Assembly (NCBI RefSeq): GCF_041468085.1
Contig: NZ_CP121017.1
Coordinates: 1,033,501 to 1,097,500 of the forward strand
Length of the DNA: 64,000 nucleotides
DNA from: Tistrella mobilis
GTDB lineage: Bacteria; Pseudomonadota; Alphaproteobacteria; Tistrellales; Tistrellaceae
Direction: 5' to 3'
In this document: one piece after another, positions 54,946 to 64,000 of the stretch
Layout: the number at the start of each line of letters is the position of its first letter
Numbering within the stretch: position 1 is the stretch's first letter
Position numbers and translations under genes: made by a program
Notes under the pieces: model-generated
What the model was told of the DNA's origin: nothing
Database searches by the model: none
The model's input: only the letters and a program-made list of their open reading frames with translations

Positions 54946-54980
54946 GCGCCTGGTCTCCCTTCCTGTCACTGATCCACGAC

Positions 54981-56810
54981 TCACCGGCCCGCGGCAATGC
55001 CTTCACGCCTGGGATCGGAGCCGCCGAGCAGGGTGCCGTCGGGGTGGATCCGGATCAGGTTCAACCCGCTGGTCATCTCGGCGGTCGCGGTCTGATCGCC
55101 CAGCAGGCCGAGCCCGGTGATCAGGGCTTCGGCCCCGGTCCCGGCCTCGATCTCGGTCGGGCCGTTGCGGTTCAGCACATGGGGCAGTTCCGCCGCCGCC
55201 TGCGGGTCGAGGTCGAAATCGATCATCGCAGTCAGCGCCTGGGCGACATAGCCGATGATCCGGCTGCCGCCGGGGGAGCCGGCGACGATCGCCGGCCGGT
55301 CGTCCGGGCCGTAGACGATCGTGGGCGCCATGGAACTGCGCGGCCGCTTGCCCGGCTCCACCCGGTTGATCACCGGCCGGCCGTCGATCTCGGGCCGGAA
55401 GGAGAAATCGGTCAACTGGTTGTTGAGCAGGAAGCCGCGCACGAACACGCCCGATCCGAAGGCGCCTTCGACGCTGGTGGTCATGGAGACGACATTGCCG
55501 TCGGCATCGACGACCGACAGATGCGAGGTGCCGTTCTCGTGCCGGCCCGGATCGGCCGCCAGCGCCAGGGTCTGGGCCCCCGGCGGCAGGCCGGCCGGGG
55601 CCGGCGCCGGCAGCGCCTTGCCCGGCTCTATGGTACGCGCGCGGGTATCGAGATAGACCGGGTTGATCAGCCCGGCCACGGGCACCGGCACATGGTCGGG
55701 ATCGGCCACCCAGCGGTCGCGATCGGCGAAGGCGAGCTTCGATGCCTCGGCGAGCAGATGGATATTGGGCAGGCCGAGCGGCCCCTGCGCAGGATCGAGC
55801 CTGTGGCGATCCAGCAGCCCCATGATCTGGCCGATCGCAAGCCCGCCCGACGAGGGCGGACTCATGCCGCAGACGTCGTGGGCATGATAGGGCACGCAGA
55901 CCGGCGGCCGCTCCACCACCTGATAGGCGGCAAGATCGGCCTCGGCGATCCGGCCGGGATTGTCGGCGCGCGCAGCGGCGGCCGCGACCAGATCGGCCCC
56001 GATCGGCCCGGCATAGAAGGCGGCGGCGCCGTCTTTCAGCAGGGCGCGCAGCGTGTCGGCATAGTCGGGATTGGGCAGCAGCGTACCCGGGACGGGCGGC
56101 TGGCCCCCCGGCAGGAAATGCGCCATGGCCTGCGGATCCTTGCGGAGCGAGGCCGAGGCGCGGGGATCGGCGAGCAGGGCGGCGAGACGCGGCGAGACCG
56201 GCACGCCGGCCTCCGCCAGCGCAATGGCCGGCTGGAACAGCCGTGCCAGCGGCAGCCGGCCCCAGCGCTCGTGAAGCGCAAAGAGCAGCGCCGGCACCCC
56301 CGGCACCCCCACCGACCGGCCGCCGGGCACCGCATCGCGGAAGCCCATCGGGCTGCCGTCGGCGGTGAGGAAGAGGTCGGGCCCGGCCGCGGCGGGGGCG
56401 GTCTCACGCGCATCCAGCGTGGTCAGCCGGTCTGTGGCGGCATCATGGTAGAGCACGAAAGCGCCACCGCCGATACCGCTCGACTGCGGCTCCAGCAGGC
56501 CCAGCATCAGCTGCACGGTGATCGCGGCATCGGCGGCGCTGCCGCCATCCGCCAGCACCGCACGCCCGGCATCGACCGCGAGCGGATGGGCTGCGACCAC
56601 CATCATCCGTGTGGCGGCAACCGGGCCGCGCGCCGCGGCCCGACCGGTCGCGGCCTCGGGCGCCGCGCGGCCATCGGTCATCGACGGTCCGGCGGGGGCG
56701 GCGGTCGTCTGGGCCAGAACCGGTGTGATCACCACCGGGCCGGTCAGAACCGAGGCGAGCAGGGCCGCCGCTATCCCGGCGGCGGCGGATCGGCGGAGGC
56801 GGGCAAGCAT
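54981..56810 (-). CDS. ggt: Gamma-glutamyltransferase (periplasmic)
   Basis: A 609-aa precursor with a signal peptide (about 1-34). It matures by self-cleavage before the catalytic threonine T428 in HENGTSHLSVVDADGN; substrate-site motifs SGIGGGAFVLYHD, SMAPTIVYG and GSPGGSRIIGYV are present. It breaks the gamma-glutamyl bond of glutathione and related compounds in the periplasm. All key residues are intact. The peptide importer and the oxoprolinase-like HyuAB in the same window could process its products, but no shared regulation is visible. Confidence 0.94.
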   Translation of the reverse strand: MLARLRRSAAAGIAAALLASVLTGPVVITPVLAQTTAAPAGPSMTDGRAAPEAATGRAAARGPVAATRMMVVAAHPLAVDAGRAVLADGGSAADAAITVQLMLGLLEPQSSGIGGGAFVLYHDAATDRLTTLDARETAPAAAGPDLFLTADGSPMGFRDAVPGGRSVGVPGVPALLFALHERWGRLPLARLFQPAIALAEAGVPVSPRLAALLADPRASASLRKDPQAMAHFLPGGQPPVPGTLLPNPDYADTLRALLKDGAAAFYAGPIGADLVAAAAARADNPGRIAEADLAAYQVVERPPVCVPYHAHDVCGMSPPSSGGLAIGQIMGLLDRHRLDPAQGPLGLPNIHLLAEASKLAFADRDRWVADPDHVPVPVAGLINPVYLDTRARTIEPGKALPAPAPAGLPPGAQTLALAADPGRHENGTSHLSVVDADGNVVSMTTSVEGAFGSGVFVRGFLLNNQLTDFSFRPEIDGRPVINRVEPGKRPRSSMAPTIVYGPDDRPAIVAGSPGGSRIIGYVAQALTAMIDFDLDPQAAAELPHVLNRNGPTEIEAGTGAEALITGLGLLGDQTATAEMTSGLNLIRIHPDGTLLGGSDPRREGIAAGR

Positions 56811-56900
56811 TGGCGGATCCGGCTTTCATGGCCGGCGGCGGTGATCTCCGCCGGCGGAGACGGGGCAGGGCCGTCATCATGCCACCTCGGGCGGAAGGCG

Positions 56901-57836
56901 TCAGCCCCGCTGCGCGTCTGCGGCGATTCCGGGCGGGGCCTCCCACACCGGCACCGGCCGGCCGATGCGGTGCTGAAGCGCGTCGACGAAACGCCGCACC
57001 CGGGCGGGGGTCAGGGTGGCCGAGGGCTGCACCGCCCAGATGCTCCATTCGGGCAGCGGCACGACCCCGTCCAGCAGGGCCACCAGCCGGCCGTCGCGAA
57101 GATCCTCCGCGACGTCCCAGAGCGATTTGACCGCGATACCCTGGCCTGCACGGGCGGCGTCCGAGATTGCCTCGCCATGATTGGTCTCGTAGCGTCCGGT
57201 GACATGCACCGCCACCTCCCGGCCATCGGCCAGGCGGAAGCGCCAGATGCGGCGGCCGGCCTCGATCAGGCAGTCGTGACCGGCCAGATCGGCGACGTCG
57301 GCCGGTGATCCGCGGCGGGCGAGATAGGCGGGGGCCGCCACCACCAGCCGCCGGCCGGGGGCCAGACGGCGGGCGACGAGCCGCGAGTCCGACAGCGCGC
57401 CCACCCGGATCGCCAGATCGAAGCCGCGTTCCACCATGTCCTGGACGCTGTCGGTCAGTTCCAGTTCGATTCTGAGATCGGGATGGGCGGCCAGGAAGTC
57501 GCCGATCCAGGGCGCGATATAGCGCCGGCCGAATGTCGCGGAGGCGGTGACCCTGAGCGTGCCGGCCACCCGTTGCGTGCCGGCCAGGGCGGCCCGCGCC
57601 TCCTCGACATCGGCCATCAGCCGTGTCGCATGCTCCAGGAACAGCGCGCCGTCGGTGGTGAGCGCCAGCCGCCTTGTGCTGCGGGCGAAGAGCCGCGTGC
57701 CCAGATCCTCTTCCAGTGCCCGCAGACGCTGGGTGGCGGCCGTCGCCGACAGGCCCATCTCGCGGCCGGCACGGCCGATGCCGCCGGTGGCGGCGGCACG
57801 CAGGAACAGCTGAACGGACCGCAGGTCGAGGCTCAT
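56901..57836 (-). CDS. LysR family transcriptional regulator
   Basis: A 311-aa regulator with the LysR winged HTH (LRSVQLFLRAAATGGIGRAGREM, LSATAATQRLRALEEDLG) and a C-terminal substrate-binding domain. I chose the ATG at 57836, which begins directly at the conserved MSLDLRSVQLF. It is divergent from the quinone-oxidoreductase-like gene. The 104-bp gap holds an imperfect palindrome, GATCTG-CC-CAGATT (57865-57878), a possible site. Confidence 0.92.
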   Translation of the reverse strand: MSLDLRSVQLFLRAAATGGIGRAGREMGLSATAATQRLRALEEDLGTRLFARSTRRLALTTDGALFLEHATRLMADVEEARAALAGTQRVAGTLRVTASATFGRRYIAPWIGDFLAAHPDLRIELELTDSVQDMVERGFDLAIRVGALSDSRLVARRLAPGRRLVVAAPAYLARRGSPADVADLAGHDCLIEAGRRIWRFRLADGREVAVHVTGRYETNHGEAISDAARAGQGIAVKSLWDVAEDLRDGRLVALLDGVVPLPEWSIWAVQPSATLTPARVRRFVDALQHRIGRPVPVWEAPPGIAADAQRG

Positions 57837-57940
57837 TCTTCTGGAAATCCAAAATGTCTCTGGTGATCTGCCCAGATTATCCGGGCGAGACGGAATGTCT
57901 ATCGTCGGGGCATCACACACCGCCCCATGGAGAGGCAGCC

Positions 57941-58957
57941 ATGAAAGCCGTCGGCTTCTTCCGCTCCCACCCGATCGATCATCCCGAAGCCCTGCTCGAT
58001 CTCGACCTGCCCGAGCCGGTGCCGGGCCCCCATGATCTGCTGGTCAGGGTGGCTGCGGTCTCGGTCAACCCGGCCGATGCCAAGATCCGCAGCCGGTCTG
58101 CCCGTGACGCCCGGCGCGAGACGGCCCGGGTGCCCGGCTATGATGCGGTGGGCGAGGTGGTGGCCATGGGCGAGGCCGTCACCGGCTTTGCGCCCGGCGA
58201 CCGGGTCTGGTATGCCGGCGACGTCACCCGCCAGGGCTCAGACGCCGAGTTGCAGGCGGTGGATGCCCGCATCACCGCCCATGCGCCGAAAAGCCTGGAC
58301 GATGCCGCGGCCGCTGCCCTGCCGTTGACGGCGTTGACCGCCTGGGAAGCCCTGTTCGACCGGCTGGAGATCCCGATGGGCCGGGCGGCGCCGGGGGCGA
58401 CGCTGCTGATCATCGGCGGTGCCGGGGGTGTCGGTTCGATCGCAACCCAGATCGCCCGGCAGTATACCGGCCTGACCGTGATCACCACGGCCTCACGCCC
58501 GGAAAGCCGGGCCTGGAGCCTGGAGATGGGGGCCGATCACGTCGTCGATCATCGCAATCTGGTGGCGGAGGTGCGGGCACTTGGCTTCCGGACGGTCGAT
58601 TACATCTTCAACACCGCCGATACCGCCGGCCATTGGGAGGCGATGGTAGAGCTGATCCGCCCCCAGGGCCGGATCTGCGGCATCGTGGAGCATGATGGCG
58701 GCATCGACCTGTCGCGCCTGCAGGGCAAGTCGGCCGGCTTCGTCTGGGAATGGATGTTCACCCGTCCCGTCTGCCAGACCGCAGACATCGCCCGTCAGGG
58801 CGAGATCCTGGCCACCGTGGCGGCCGCGGTGGATGACGGCCGCCTGAAGACCACGCTCACCCGGCGGATCGCCGGGATGGATGCCGCCGGCATCCGGGCG
58901 GCGCATCGGGCGATCGAAAGCGGCATGACCATCGGCAAGATCGCGATCACGCGCTGA
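57941..58957 (+). CDS. Zinc-binding-alcohol-dehydrogenase-like NADPH:quinone oxidoreductase (MDR superfamily)
   Basis: A 338-aa medium-chain reductase. The N-terminal GroES-like domain is followed by a Rossmann domain with [20 protein letters not shown]. The Cys/His zinc ligands of alcohol dehydrogenases are absent, as in quinone reductases; [16 protein letters not shown] and GDRVWYAG are family marks. GAGAGGCAGCC precedes the ATG. Target of the divergent LysR regulator by position. Its end overlaps arsH on the other strand by 11 bp. Confidence 0.92.
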   Translation: MKAVGFFRSHPIDHPEALLDLDLPEPVPGPHDLLVRVAAVSVNPADAKIRSRSARDARRETARVPGYDAVGEVVAMGEAVTGFAPGDRVWYAGDVTRQGSDAELQAVDARITAHAPKSLDDAAAAALPLTALTAWEALFDRLEIPMGRAAPGATLLIIGGAGGVGSIATQIARQYTGLTVITTASRPESRAWSLEMGADHVVDHRNLVAEVRALGFRTVDYIFNTADTAGHWEAMVELIRPQGRICGIVEHDGGIDLSRLQGKSAGFVWEWMFTRPVCQTADIARQGEILATVAAAVDDGRLKTTLTRRIAGMDAAGIRAAHRAIESGMTIGKIAITR

Positions 58958-59711
58958 CGCCGGTCGATTTCACCACCAGATCCGACACATGGCCTGCCTT
59001 GTGTCCGGTCTCGCGCCGCTCGGAATAGCGGTCGACCAGCTGGCCCGCATAAGGGCGGAGCAGGATGGTGAAACGGACCAGTTCCTCCATCACGTCGACG
59101 ATCCGGTCGTAATAGGCCGAGGGGCGCATGCGGCCGGCCTCGTCGAATTCCTGCCAGGCCTTGGCCACGCTCGACTGGTTGGGGATGGTGAACATCCGCA
59201 TCCAGCGGCCGAGCAGGCGCAGCGTGTTGACGGCGTTGAAACTCTGCGAGCCGCCCGAGACCTGCATCACCGCCAGCGTCCGGCCCTGGGCGGGGCGCAG
59301 GGCGTTCATCTGCAGGGGCAGGTGGTCGATCTGCGCCTTCATGATGCCGGTGATCTGGCCATGGCGTTCCGGGCTGCACCAGACCTGGCCCTCGGACCAG
59401 AGCGACAGGGCCCGCAGTTCATGCACCGCCGGGTGGTCGTCGCCCGGCACCTGGTCGGGCAGGGGCAGGTCGCGCGGGTCGAAGATCCGGGTTTCGGCCC
59501 CGAAGGCTTCGAGCAGCCGGGCCGCCTCTTCGACCGCGAGGCGCGAGAAGGAGCGGTCGCGCAGCGAGCCGTAGAGCAGCAGGATCCTGGGCTTGTGATC
59601 CGGCCCGCCCGGTGCCAGACCGGCGGCGGGATCGGGGATCACATAGCGCGGGTCCAGCGCCGGCAGGTGATGGGGGTCCGGAAGCGGGCGCAGGCGGGTG
59701 ATGGTGGTCAT
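58947..59711 (-). CDS. arsH: ArsH, NADPH-dependent FMN reductase / organoarsenical oxidase
   Basis: A 254-aa flavoprotein with the ArsH core [25 protein letters not shown], the phosphate loop binding FMN, then [22 protein letters not shown] and [20 protein letters not shown], and [15 protein letters not shown]. ArsH oxidises trivalent methylated or aromatic arsenicals. The start overlaps the acr3 stop (ATGA) in an arsR-acr3-arsH operon. Confidence 0.95.
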   Translation of the reverse strand: MTTITRLRPLPDPHHLPALDPRYVIPDPAAGLAPGGPDHKPRILLLYGSLRDRSFSRLAVEEAARLLEAFGAETRIFDPRDLPLPDQVPGDDHPAVHELRALSLWSEGQVWCSPERHGQITGIMKAQIDHLPLQMNALRPAQGRTLAVMQVSGGSQSFNAVNTLRLLGRWMRMFTIPNQSSVAKAWQEFDEAGRMRPSAYYDRIVDVMEELVRFTILLRPYAGQLVDRYSERRETGHKAGHVSDLVVKSTGVSA

Positions 59712-60769
59712 CGACGGACGGGCCTTGAGGTTGGGGTGGTCCAGAAACGCGCGGCGCGGCGGGCGGCCTGGACCAGCAGGATCAGCACCGGCACCTCGAC
59801 CAGCGGCCCGATCACGGCTGCGAAGGCAGCCGGGGAAGCGAGGCCGAAGGCGGCGATGGCGACGGCGATCGCCAGCTCGAAATTATTGCCGGCGGCCGTG
59901 AAGGCGATGGCGGTGGTGCGCGGATGATCGGCGCCGATCCGGCGGCCCATGGCGAAGGAGATCGCGAACATCAGAACGAAATAGATCACCAGCGGCAGGG
60001 CGATGCGCAGCGCATCGAGCGGCAGACGAACCACGTCGCCACCTTTCAGCGCGAACATCGCGACGATGGTGAAAAGCAGGGCCGCCAGCGTCACCGGGCC
60101 GATCCGGGGCAGGAAGCGGGTTTCGTACCAGTCGGGGCCGCGGGCGGCGATCAGAGCCCGACGGGTGAGGAAGCCCGCGAGGAAGGGGAGGCCCAGATAG
60201 ATCGCGACCGCCTGGGCCACCGTGCCGAAGCCGACCTCGATCACCACGCCGTTGAGCCCGACGAGCGGCGGCAGCACGGTCAGGAAGAACCACGCATAGA
60301 GGCCGAAGAACAGCAGCTGGAAGATGGCGTTGAAGGCGACCAGCCCGGCCACGTACTGGCCGTCACCGCCGGCCAGCCGGTTCCAGACCAGGACCATGGC
60401 GATGCAGCGGGCCAGGCCGATCAGGATCACCCCGGTCATGTAGCCCGGCTGGTCGTGCAGGAAGATCACGGCCAGCGCGAACATCAGCACCGGGCCGATC
60501 AGCCAGTTCTGGACCAGCGACAGCAGCAGCACGCGACGGTCGGCGAAGACCTTGGGCAGGTCTTCATAGCGCACACGGGCGAGCGGCGGATACATCATCA
60601 GCACCAGCCCGATCGCGATCGGCAGGTTGGTGGTGCCGATGGTCAGCCGGTCCAGCGCGGCCGGCAGGCCGGGCAGCAGATGGCCGAGCGCGATGCCCGT
60701 GGCCATGGCCGCAAAGATCCAGAGGGTGAGCCAGCGGTCGAGGAAGGAGAGGCGGCCGGTATCAGGCAT
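59708..60769 (-). CDS. acr3: ACR3 family arsenite efflux transporter
   Basis: A 353-aa inner-membrane protein with 10 predicted helices. ACR3 marks are [32 protein letters not shown] (with the conserved cysteine) and [21 protein letters not shown]. It exports As(III), and in some members Sb(III), using the proton gradient. No arsC reductase gene lies between arsR and acr3, so arsenate reduction would have to be done from elsewhere. Confidence 0.95.
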   Translation of the reverse strand: MPDTGRLSFLDRWLTLWIFAAMATGIALGHLLPGLPAALDRLTIGTTNLPIAIGLVLMMYPPLARVRYEDLPKVFADRRVLLLSLVQNWLIGPVLMFALAVIFLHDQPGYMTGVILIGLARCIAMVLVWNRLAGGDGQYVAGLVAFNAIFQLLFFGLYAWFFLTVLPPLVGLNGVVIEVGFGTVAQAVAIYLGLPFLAGFLTRRALIAARGPDWYETRFLPRIGPVTLAALLFTIVAMFALKGGDVVRLPLDALRIALPLVIYFVLMFAISFAMGRRIGADHPRTTAIAFTAAGNNFELAIAVAIAAFGLASPAAFAAVIGPLVEVPVLILLVQAARRAARFWTTPTSRPVRR

Positions 60770-60777
60770 GGGTCGGC

Positions 60778-61116
60778 TCAGTCATGGCAGGTATCCGGGG
60801 ATCCGAGGGGCGGCAGACCGCAGCCGGCCGGATTGCCGCCGCAGCAGTTTTCGGTGAGGAAGCCGACCAGCCCGGTCATCCGGTCGAAGGCGGCGGAGTA
60901 GATCAGCGAGCGGCTTTCGCGCCGGCAGAGAACCAGCCCCGCCTGTTTCAGCTGGGCCAGATGAAACGAGGCGGTGGGGGCGGCAAGACCGATCGTCTGG
61001 GCGATCTGCCCCGCGGGCAGACCCTCCGGCCCCGCCTGGACCAGCAGGCGGAAGATGTCGAGCCGGGCCTCGTGGGCGAGCGCCGCCAGGGCGGTGATGA
61101 CCTCTGTTTTTTCCAT
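60778..61116 (-). CDS. arsR: ArsR family arsenic-responsive repressor
   Basis: A 112-aa winged-helix repressor: [19 protein letters not shown], then the recognition helix region [18 protein letters not shown] cysteine cluster at the C-terminus ([11 protein letters not shown]) is the likely As(III)-binding site, as in the C-terminal-site group of ArsR proteins. The start codon is next to the TTCTAGAA palindrome, and no ribosome site is visible, so the mRNA may be nearly leaderless. Confidence 0.93.
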   Translation of the reverse strand: MEKTEVITALAALAHEARLDIFRLLVQAGPEGLPAGQIAQTIGLAAPTASFHLAQLKQAGLVLCRRESRSLIYSAAFDRMTGLVGFLTENCCGGNPAGCGLPPLGSPDTCHD

Positions 61117-61138
61117 ATTTCTAGAATAATAAAAATAT
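61115..61138. promoter_or_regulatory. ars promoter/operator with TTCTAGAA palindrome
   Basis: TTCTAGAA (61119-61126) sits inside an AT-rich stretch with ATATTT and AAATAT-like ends, directly upstream of the arsR start codon. Position and AT-rich dyad fit an ArsR operator overlapping the promoter. Confidence 0.6.
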
Positions 61139-61160
61139 AAGAGCCGTCAAGCCGTCAAAC

Positions 61161-61216
61161 CGTCTCGCGGGAGGGGGAGGGGGAAAGGGGGGGCATGGGC
61201 CCCCCCCCGCGAGACG
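61161..61216 (-). terminator. Long hairpin downstream of the lactate permease
   Basis: CGTCTCGCGGG (61161-61171) and CCCGCGAGACG (61206-61216) are perfect 11-bp arms around a G-rich/C-rich core. It lies right after the permease stop codon on the minus strand and before the ars promoter. The following T-run is weak, so it may insulate rather than fully terminate. Confidence 0.6.
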
Positions 61217-61219
61217 CGA

Positions 61220-62932
61220 TCAGGCCGGGATGAGCGGGTCGCCGAGGCCGAGCAGGTGGAAGCCGGCCAGCAGCAATGCGCCGGCGAGCAGCACGTAATA
61301 GATCGTCGGCAGGATGGTGATGCGGAGCGTCGAGCCCTCGCGGCCGAGCAGGCCGACCGTGGCCGAGGCGGCGACGACATTGTGGATGGCGATCATGTTG
61401 CCGGCGGCGGCGCCCACCGACTGGCCCGCGACCATCAGCGCCCCCGACAGGCCGAGCAGTTCGGCGACGCTGAACTGGAACTGGCTGAGCATCAGGTTCG
61501 AGACGGTATTCGATCCGGCGAGGAAGGCGCCGAGCGCGCCCACCGTGGGGGCGAAGAGGGGGTAGATGTCACCGACACCATCGGCGACGGCGCGGGCCAT
61601 CATCACCGGCATGCTGGCAAGCCCTTCGGCATTCACGCCGGAATTGATCATCACCCGCACCATCGGCACGGTGAAGATCAGCACGAAACCAGCGCCGAGC
61701 AGGGTGCCGGCGCTTTCGCCGACCGCCCGGCCGAAGGCGGCGGGCTTCATGCCGTGGAGCACCAGCGTCACCAGGCAGACGATCACCAGAATGCCGCCCG
61801 GCAGATAGAGCAGGGCGAAATCGCCGCCGATCCCGGTCTCGCCCAGAATGTCGGTGGCCCGGAAGGTGGCGGATTTGAGCGCGTCGCCCACGGCAGGCAC
61901 CGTGCGGCTGACCACCAGAATGACGGCGAGCAGCACATAGGGCGCCCAGGCGAGCGCCACCGGGATGCGGCGGGCCGTCAACTGGTCGAGCCGGATCTCC
62001 ACCCGGCCCATCCAGCCGGCCGGCCATTCCGAGGGCGGGGCGAAATCCCAGCGGTCGCGGGGCACCAGGAAACCGGCCCGGGCGGCGGCGGTGACGACGC
62101 CGAGCCCGATCAACCCGCCCAGCAGCGACGGGAATTCGGCCCCCAGGAACATGCCTGCCGCGACATAGGGAATGGTGAATGCGAAGGCTGCGAAGATTGC
62201 GAAGGGCAGGATTGACAGACCTTCGCTCCAGGACCGGTTGCGACCGAAGAAGCGGGTCATCACCATGATCAGGAACAGCGGCATCAGCGTGCCGCAGATC
62301 GCATGGATGATGGCCACTTCCGAGGTGATCAGGCCGAAAAACGCATCCCAGGACGAGCCCCGGGCGGTGAGCGTCGCCGAGAGCGCCGCCCGGTCGAGCC
62401 CGGTCTGCACGCCCACGATCAGCGGTGTGCCCACCGCGCCGAACGAAACCGGCGTCGACTGGATCATCATTCCGAAGACCACGGCCGCTGCGGCCGGGAA
62501 ACCCACCGCCACCATCAGCGGGGCTGCGACCGCAGCCGGGGTGCCGAAGCCCGAGGCGCCTTCGATGAACGAGCCGAACAGCCAGGCGATCAGGATCACC
62601 TGCACCCGGCGGTCGGGGCTGATCGCGGTGAAGCCCGAGCGGATCGCGGCGATGCCGCCCGAATGCTTCAGCGTGTTGAGCAGCAGGATGGCGCCGAAGA
62701 TGATCCACAGCAGGCCGGCGGTCTGGATCAGGCCCTGAAGGGTGGAGGCGAGCACGCGGTTTCCGCTCATCCCCCAGGCGCCGAGGGCGATGGCGACGGT
62801 CAGCAGATACACGATCGGCATGGCACGCGCCGCCGGCCAGCGCAGGCCGATCAACATGATACCGGCCACGAGGATCGGCAGGAAAGCCAGCAGGGCCATA
62901 AGCCCGGAGGTCTCGGTGGGCACGGGAGTCAT
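61220..62932 (-). CDS. lctP: L-lactate permease (LctP family)
   Basis: A 570-aa inner-membrane protein with about 12-14 hydrophobic segments. LctP marks are [21 protein letters not shown], the strongly conserved [39 protein letters not shown] and late [19 protein letters not shown]. It imports L-lactate or related hydroxy acids with protons. No lactate dehydrogenase gene lies nearby. The MocR-type regulator gene upstream is in the same direction and could be cotranscribed or regulatory. Confidence 0.94.
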   Translation of the reverse strand: MTPVPTETSGLMALLAFLPILVAGIMLIGLRWPAARAMPIVYLLTVAIALGAWGMSGNRVLASTLQGLIQTAGLLWIIFGAILLLNTLKHSGGIAAIRSGFTAISPDRRVQVILIAWLFGSFIEGASGFGTPAAVAAPLMVAVGFPAAAAVVFGMMIQSTPVSFGAVGTPLIVGVQTGLDRAALSATLTARGSSWDAFFGLITSEVAIIHAICGTLMPLFLIMVMTRFFGRNRSWSEGLSILPFAIFAAFAFTIPYVAAGMFLGAEFPSLLGGLIGLGVVTAAARAGFLVPRDRWDFAPPSEWPAGWMGRVEIRLDQLTARRIPVALAWAPYVLLAVILVVSRTVPAVGDALKSATFRATDILGETGIGGDFALLYLPGGILVIVCLVTLVLHGMKPAAFGRAVGESAGTLLGAGFVLIFTVPMVRVMINSGVNAEGLASMPVMMARAVADGVGDIYPLFAPTVGALGAFLAGSNTVSNLMLSQFQFSVAELLGLSGALMVAGQSVGAAAGNMIAIHNVVAASATVGLLGREGSTLRITILPTIYYVLLAGALLLAGFHLLGLGDPLIPA

Positions 62933-63066
62933 ACCTCCTGGAACGGGCGCCCGGCCCGGTCGGCGGCGGGCGGCGGTTGCTTCCGGCGGGTACTCTTCAA
63001 GAAGTATGACTAATCAATGACGGGATTCATAGGATGGATCTGCAACCCGTGATTTTGTGATCCGCT

Positions 63067-64000
63067 TTACGCGATCGGGCGGAGCGGAGCCGGTGCCGGG
63101 TGCGGATCCAGCAGCCGGGCCAGGCGGTCGAGCGCCTTCAGGAACACGGCGTCGTCAGGGGCGGCGGCCAGCGACAGGCGGGCAGCGGCGGGAACGGGAA
63201 CCGGTGGCACGGTGAAGGCGCGGGCCGGGGCGATGCGCACGCCGGCGGCTTCGGCAGCTTCGGCGAAGCGGTCGGGATCCCAGATATGGGCGGGGTTGCG
63301 GCCGGGGCCGAGGCCGATCCAGGCATGGGCGCAGGTTGGGGCGAGGGTCAGATCCAGCCCGGGCAGGCGCTGGTCGAGCAGGGCGCGGCGGCGCAGATTG
63401 GCCGCACGGGCCGCGGTGGCGAGGGTTTCGGCCGTGCCGTCGGCAATCCAGCGGGTGACGATTTCGGCACCAAGCGGCGGCGCCATCCAGGCCGAGGCCC
63501 AGAGGGCGGCGGCGATGCGGTCGTCGAGGGCGGCCGGCGCCGCCAGCCAGCCGACCCGGAGCCCAGGCCCCAGCACCTTGGACGGGCTGCCGACCAGCAG
63601 CACCTGATCGGGGCAGAGCGCCGCGACCGGGGCCGGCAGGGCGGCCGGGGGGGCAAGGGGGGCGTGAACATCGTCCTCGATCAGGAACAGGCCGCGGCGG
63701 GTGATCACCCGGGCCAGATCCGCCCGGCGGGCCGGCCCCATGCTGGCACCGGTGGGGTTGTGCAGGGACGGCGAGAGAATGGCGCCGCGAAGCCGGCCAT
63801 CCTCGGCGGCCAGCCGGTCCAGCGCGCCCGGGTCGGCGCCTTCCGCATCGATCGGCAGGGGTTTGAGGCGGATGCCGCGGAAGCGGGCGGCGGCCAGGAT
63901 GGAGGGATTGGCAAGACCTTCGACCGCCACCGCCTCGCCCGGGGCGGCGATGGCGGCCAGCGCCACCACCAGCGCATGCTGGGCACCGGCCGTGACCGTC
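63067..64000 (-). CDS. MocR-type PLP-dependent regulator or aminotransferase, 5' end outside the window
   Basis: The frame is open to the end of the window, so only the C-terminal part (about 310 aa) is present. It is a fold type I aminotransferase domain: LSPSLHNPTGASMGPARRADLA, LIEDDVHAPLAP (Asp binding PLP), and the Schiff-base lysine in LVGSPSKVLGPGLRVGWLAAP. This pattern, with the NPTG and D...SxSK...LRVG motifs, fits MocR/GntR-type regulators, whose N-terminal winged helix would be beyond 64000. A stand-alone aminotransferase cannot be excluded. Confidence 0.82.
   Translation of the reverse strand, partial: TVTAGAQHALVVALAAIAAPGEAVAVEGLANPSILAAARFRGIRLKPLPIDAEGADPGALDRLAAEDGRLRGAILSPSLHNPTGASMGPARRADLARVITRRGLFLIEDDVHAPLAPPAALPAPVAALCPDQVLLVGSPSKVLGPGLRVGWLAAPAALDDRIAAALWASAWMAPPLGAEIVTRWIADGTAETLATAARAANLRRRALLDQRLPGLDLTLAPTCAHAWIGLGPGRNPAHIWDPDRFAEAAEAAGVRIAPARAFTVPPVPVPAAARLSLAAAPDDAVFLKALDRLARLLDPHPAPAPLRPIA

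Overview
The window is about 64 kb of high-GC DNA with alphaproteobacterial gene content, Tistrella- or Rhodospirillales-like by overall impression (inference only). Genes are dense, with many four-base ATGA stop/start overlaps. I see no rRNA, tRNA or insertion sequence. The exception in composition is about 10.4-14.6 kb, which is clearly AT-rich and looks recently acquired. A plasmid-type origin motif set at 3.8-4.0 kb suggests that the window lies on, or includes part of, a plasmid or megaplasmid.

Layout. 0-3.7 kb: the end of an AraC regulator, a pirin, a DUF4149 membrane protein, a DCC/DUF393 protein and an unusual photolyase-like FAD protein. 3.8-4.0 kb: 10-bp-phased AT repeats, four 16-bp iterons on a 21-bp period and a perfect DnaA box, with no rep gene nearby. 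4.2-10.3 kb: a type I-C CRISPR effector module (cas3, cas5c, cas8c, cas7c) with no cas4, cas1, cas2 or array in the window. 10.7-14.5 kb: an AT-rich 1251-aa protein with a Cap4-like nuclease end and a STAND-like ATPase, probably an antiphage gene. 14.6-16.3 kb: accessory genes (a hypothetical, an XRE/S24 repressor with palindromic operators, an orphan FitA-type antitoxin).

The most striking signal is in the 199-bp cas3-cas5c gap. A sigma70-like promoter is followed by one repeat-like element: an 8-bp stem, a 7-nt loop and the 11-nt handle TGGGTTGAAAC. The next 14 bases match a TTC-flanked site directly upstream of that same promoter at every position except 6 and 12, the two positions a type I Cascade does not read. 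This has the form of a CreR-type self-repressing guide RNA for the cas operon.

16.4-26.9 kb: reductive pyrimidine catabolism under RutR, with a near-consensus RutR box: mmsA, an N-carbamoyl-beta-alanine amidohydrolase-type gene, preT, preA, an NCS1 transporter and dihydropyrimidinase, closed by a terminator. 27-33 kb: a PAS histidine kinase, hydrolases, a GlxA-type regulator and a methyltransferase/SDR pair. 33.9-52 kb: a catabolic region (CoA ligase, MHS transporter, hyuA/hyuB, class III aminotransferase, FadR-type GntR regulator, peptide/opine-type ABC importer, BKACE, Zn-ribbon/thiolase pair). Three of its promoters share the 14-mer GATCTTTGATCAAA, which suggests one regulon. 52-64 kb: a PrlF/YhaV toxin-antitoxin pair, a hydrolase/AraC operon, gamma-glutamyltransferase, a LysR/oxidoreductase pair, an arsR-acr3-arsH operon without arsC, lactate permease and the end of a MocR-type regulator.
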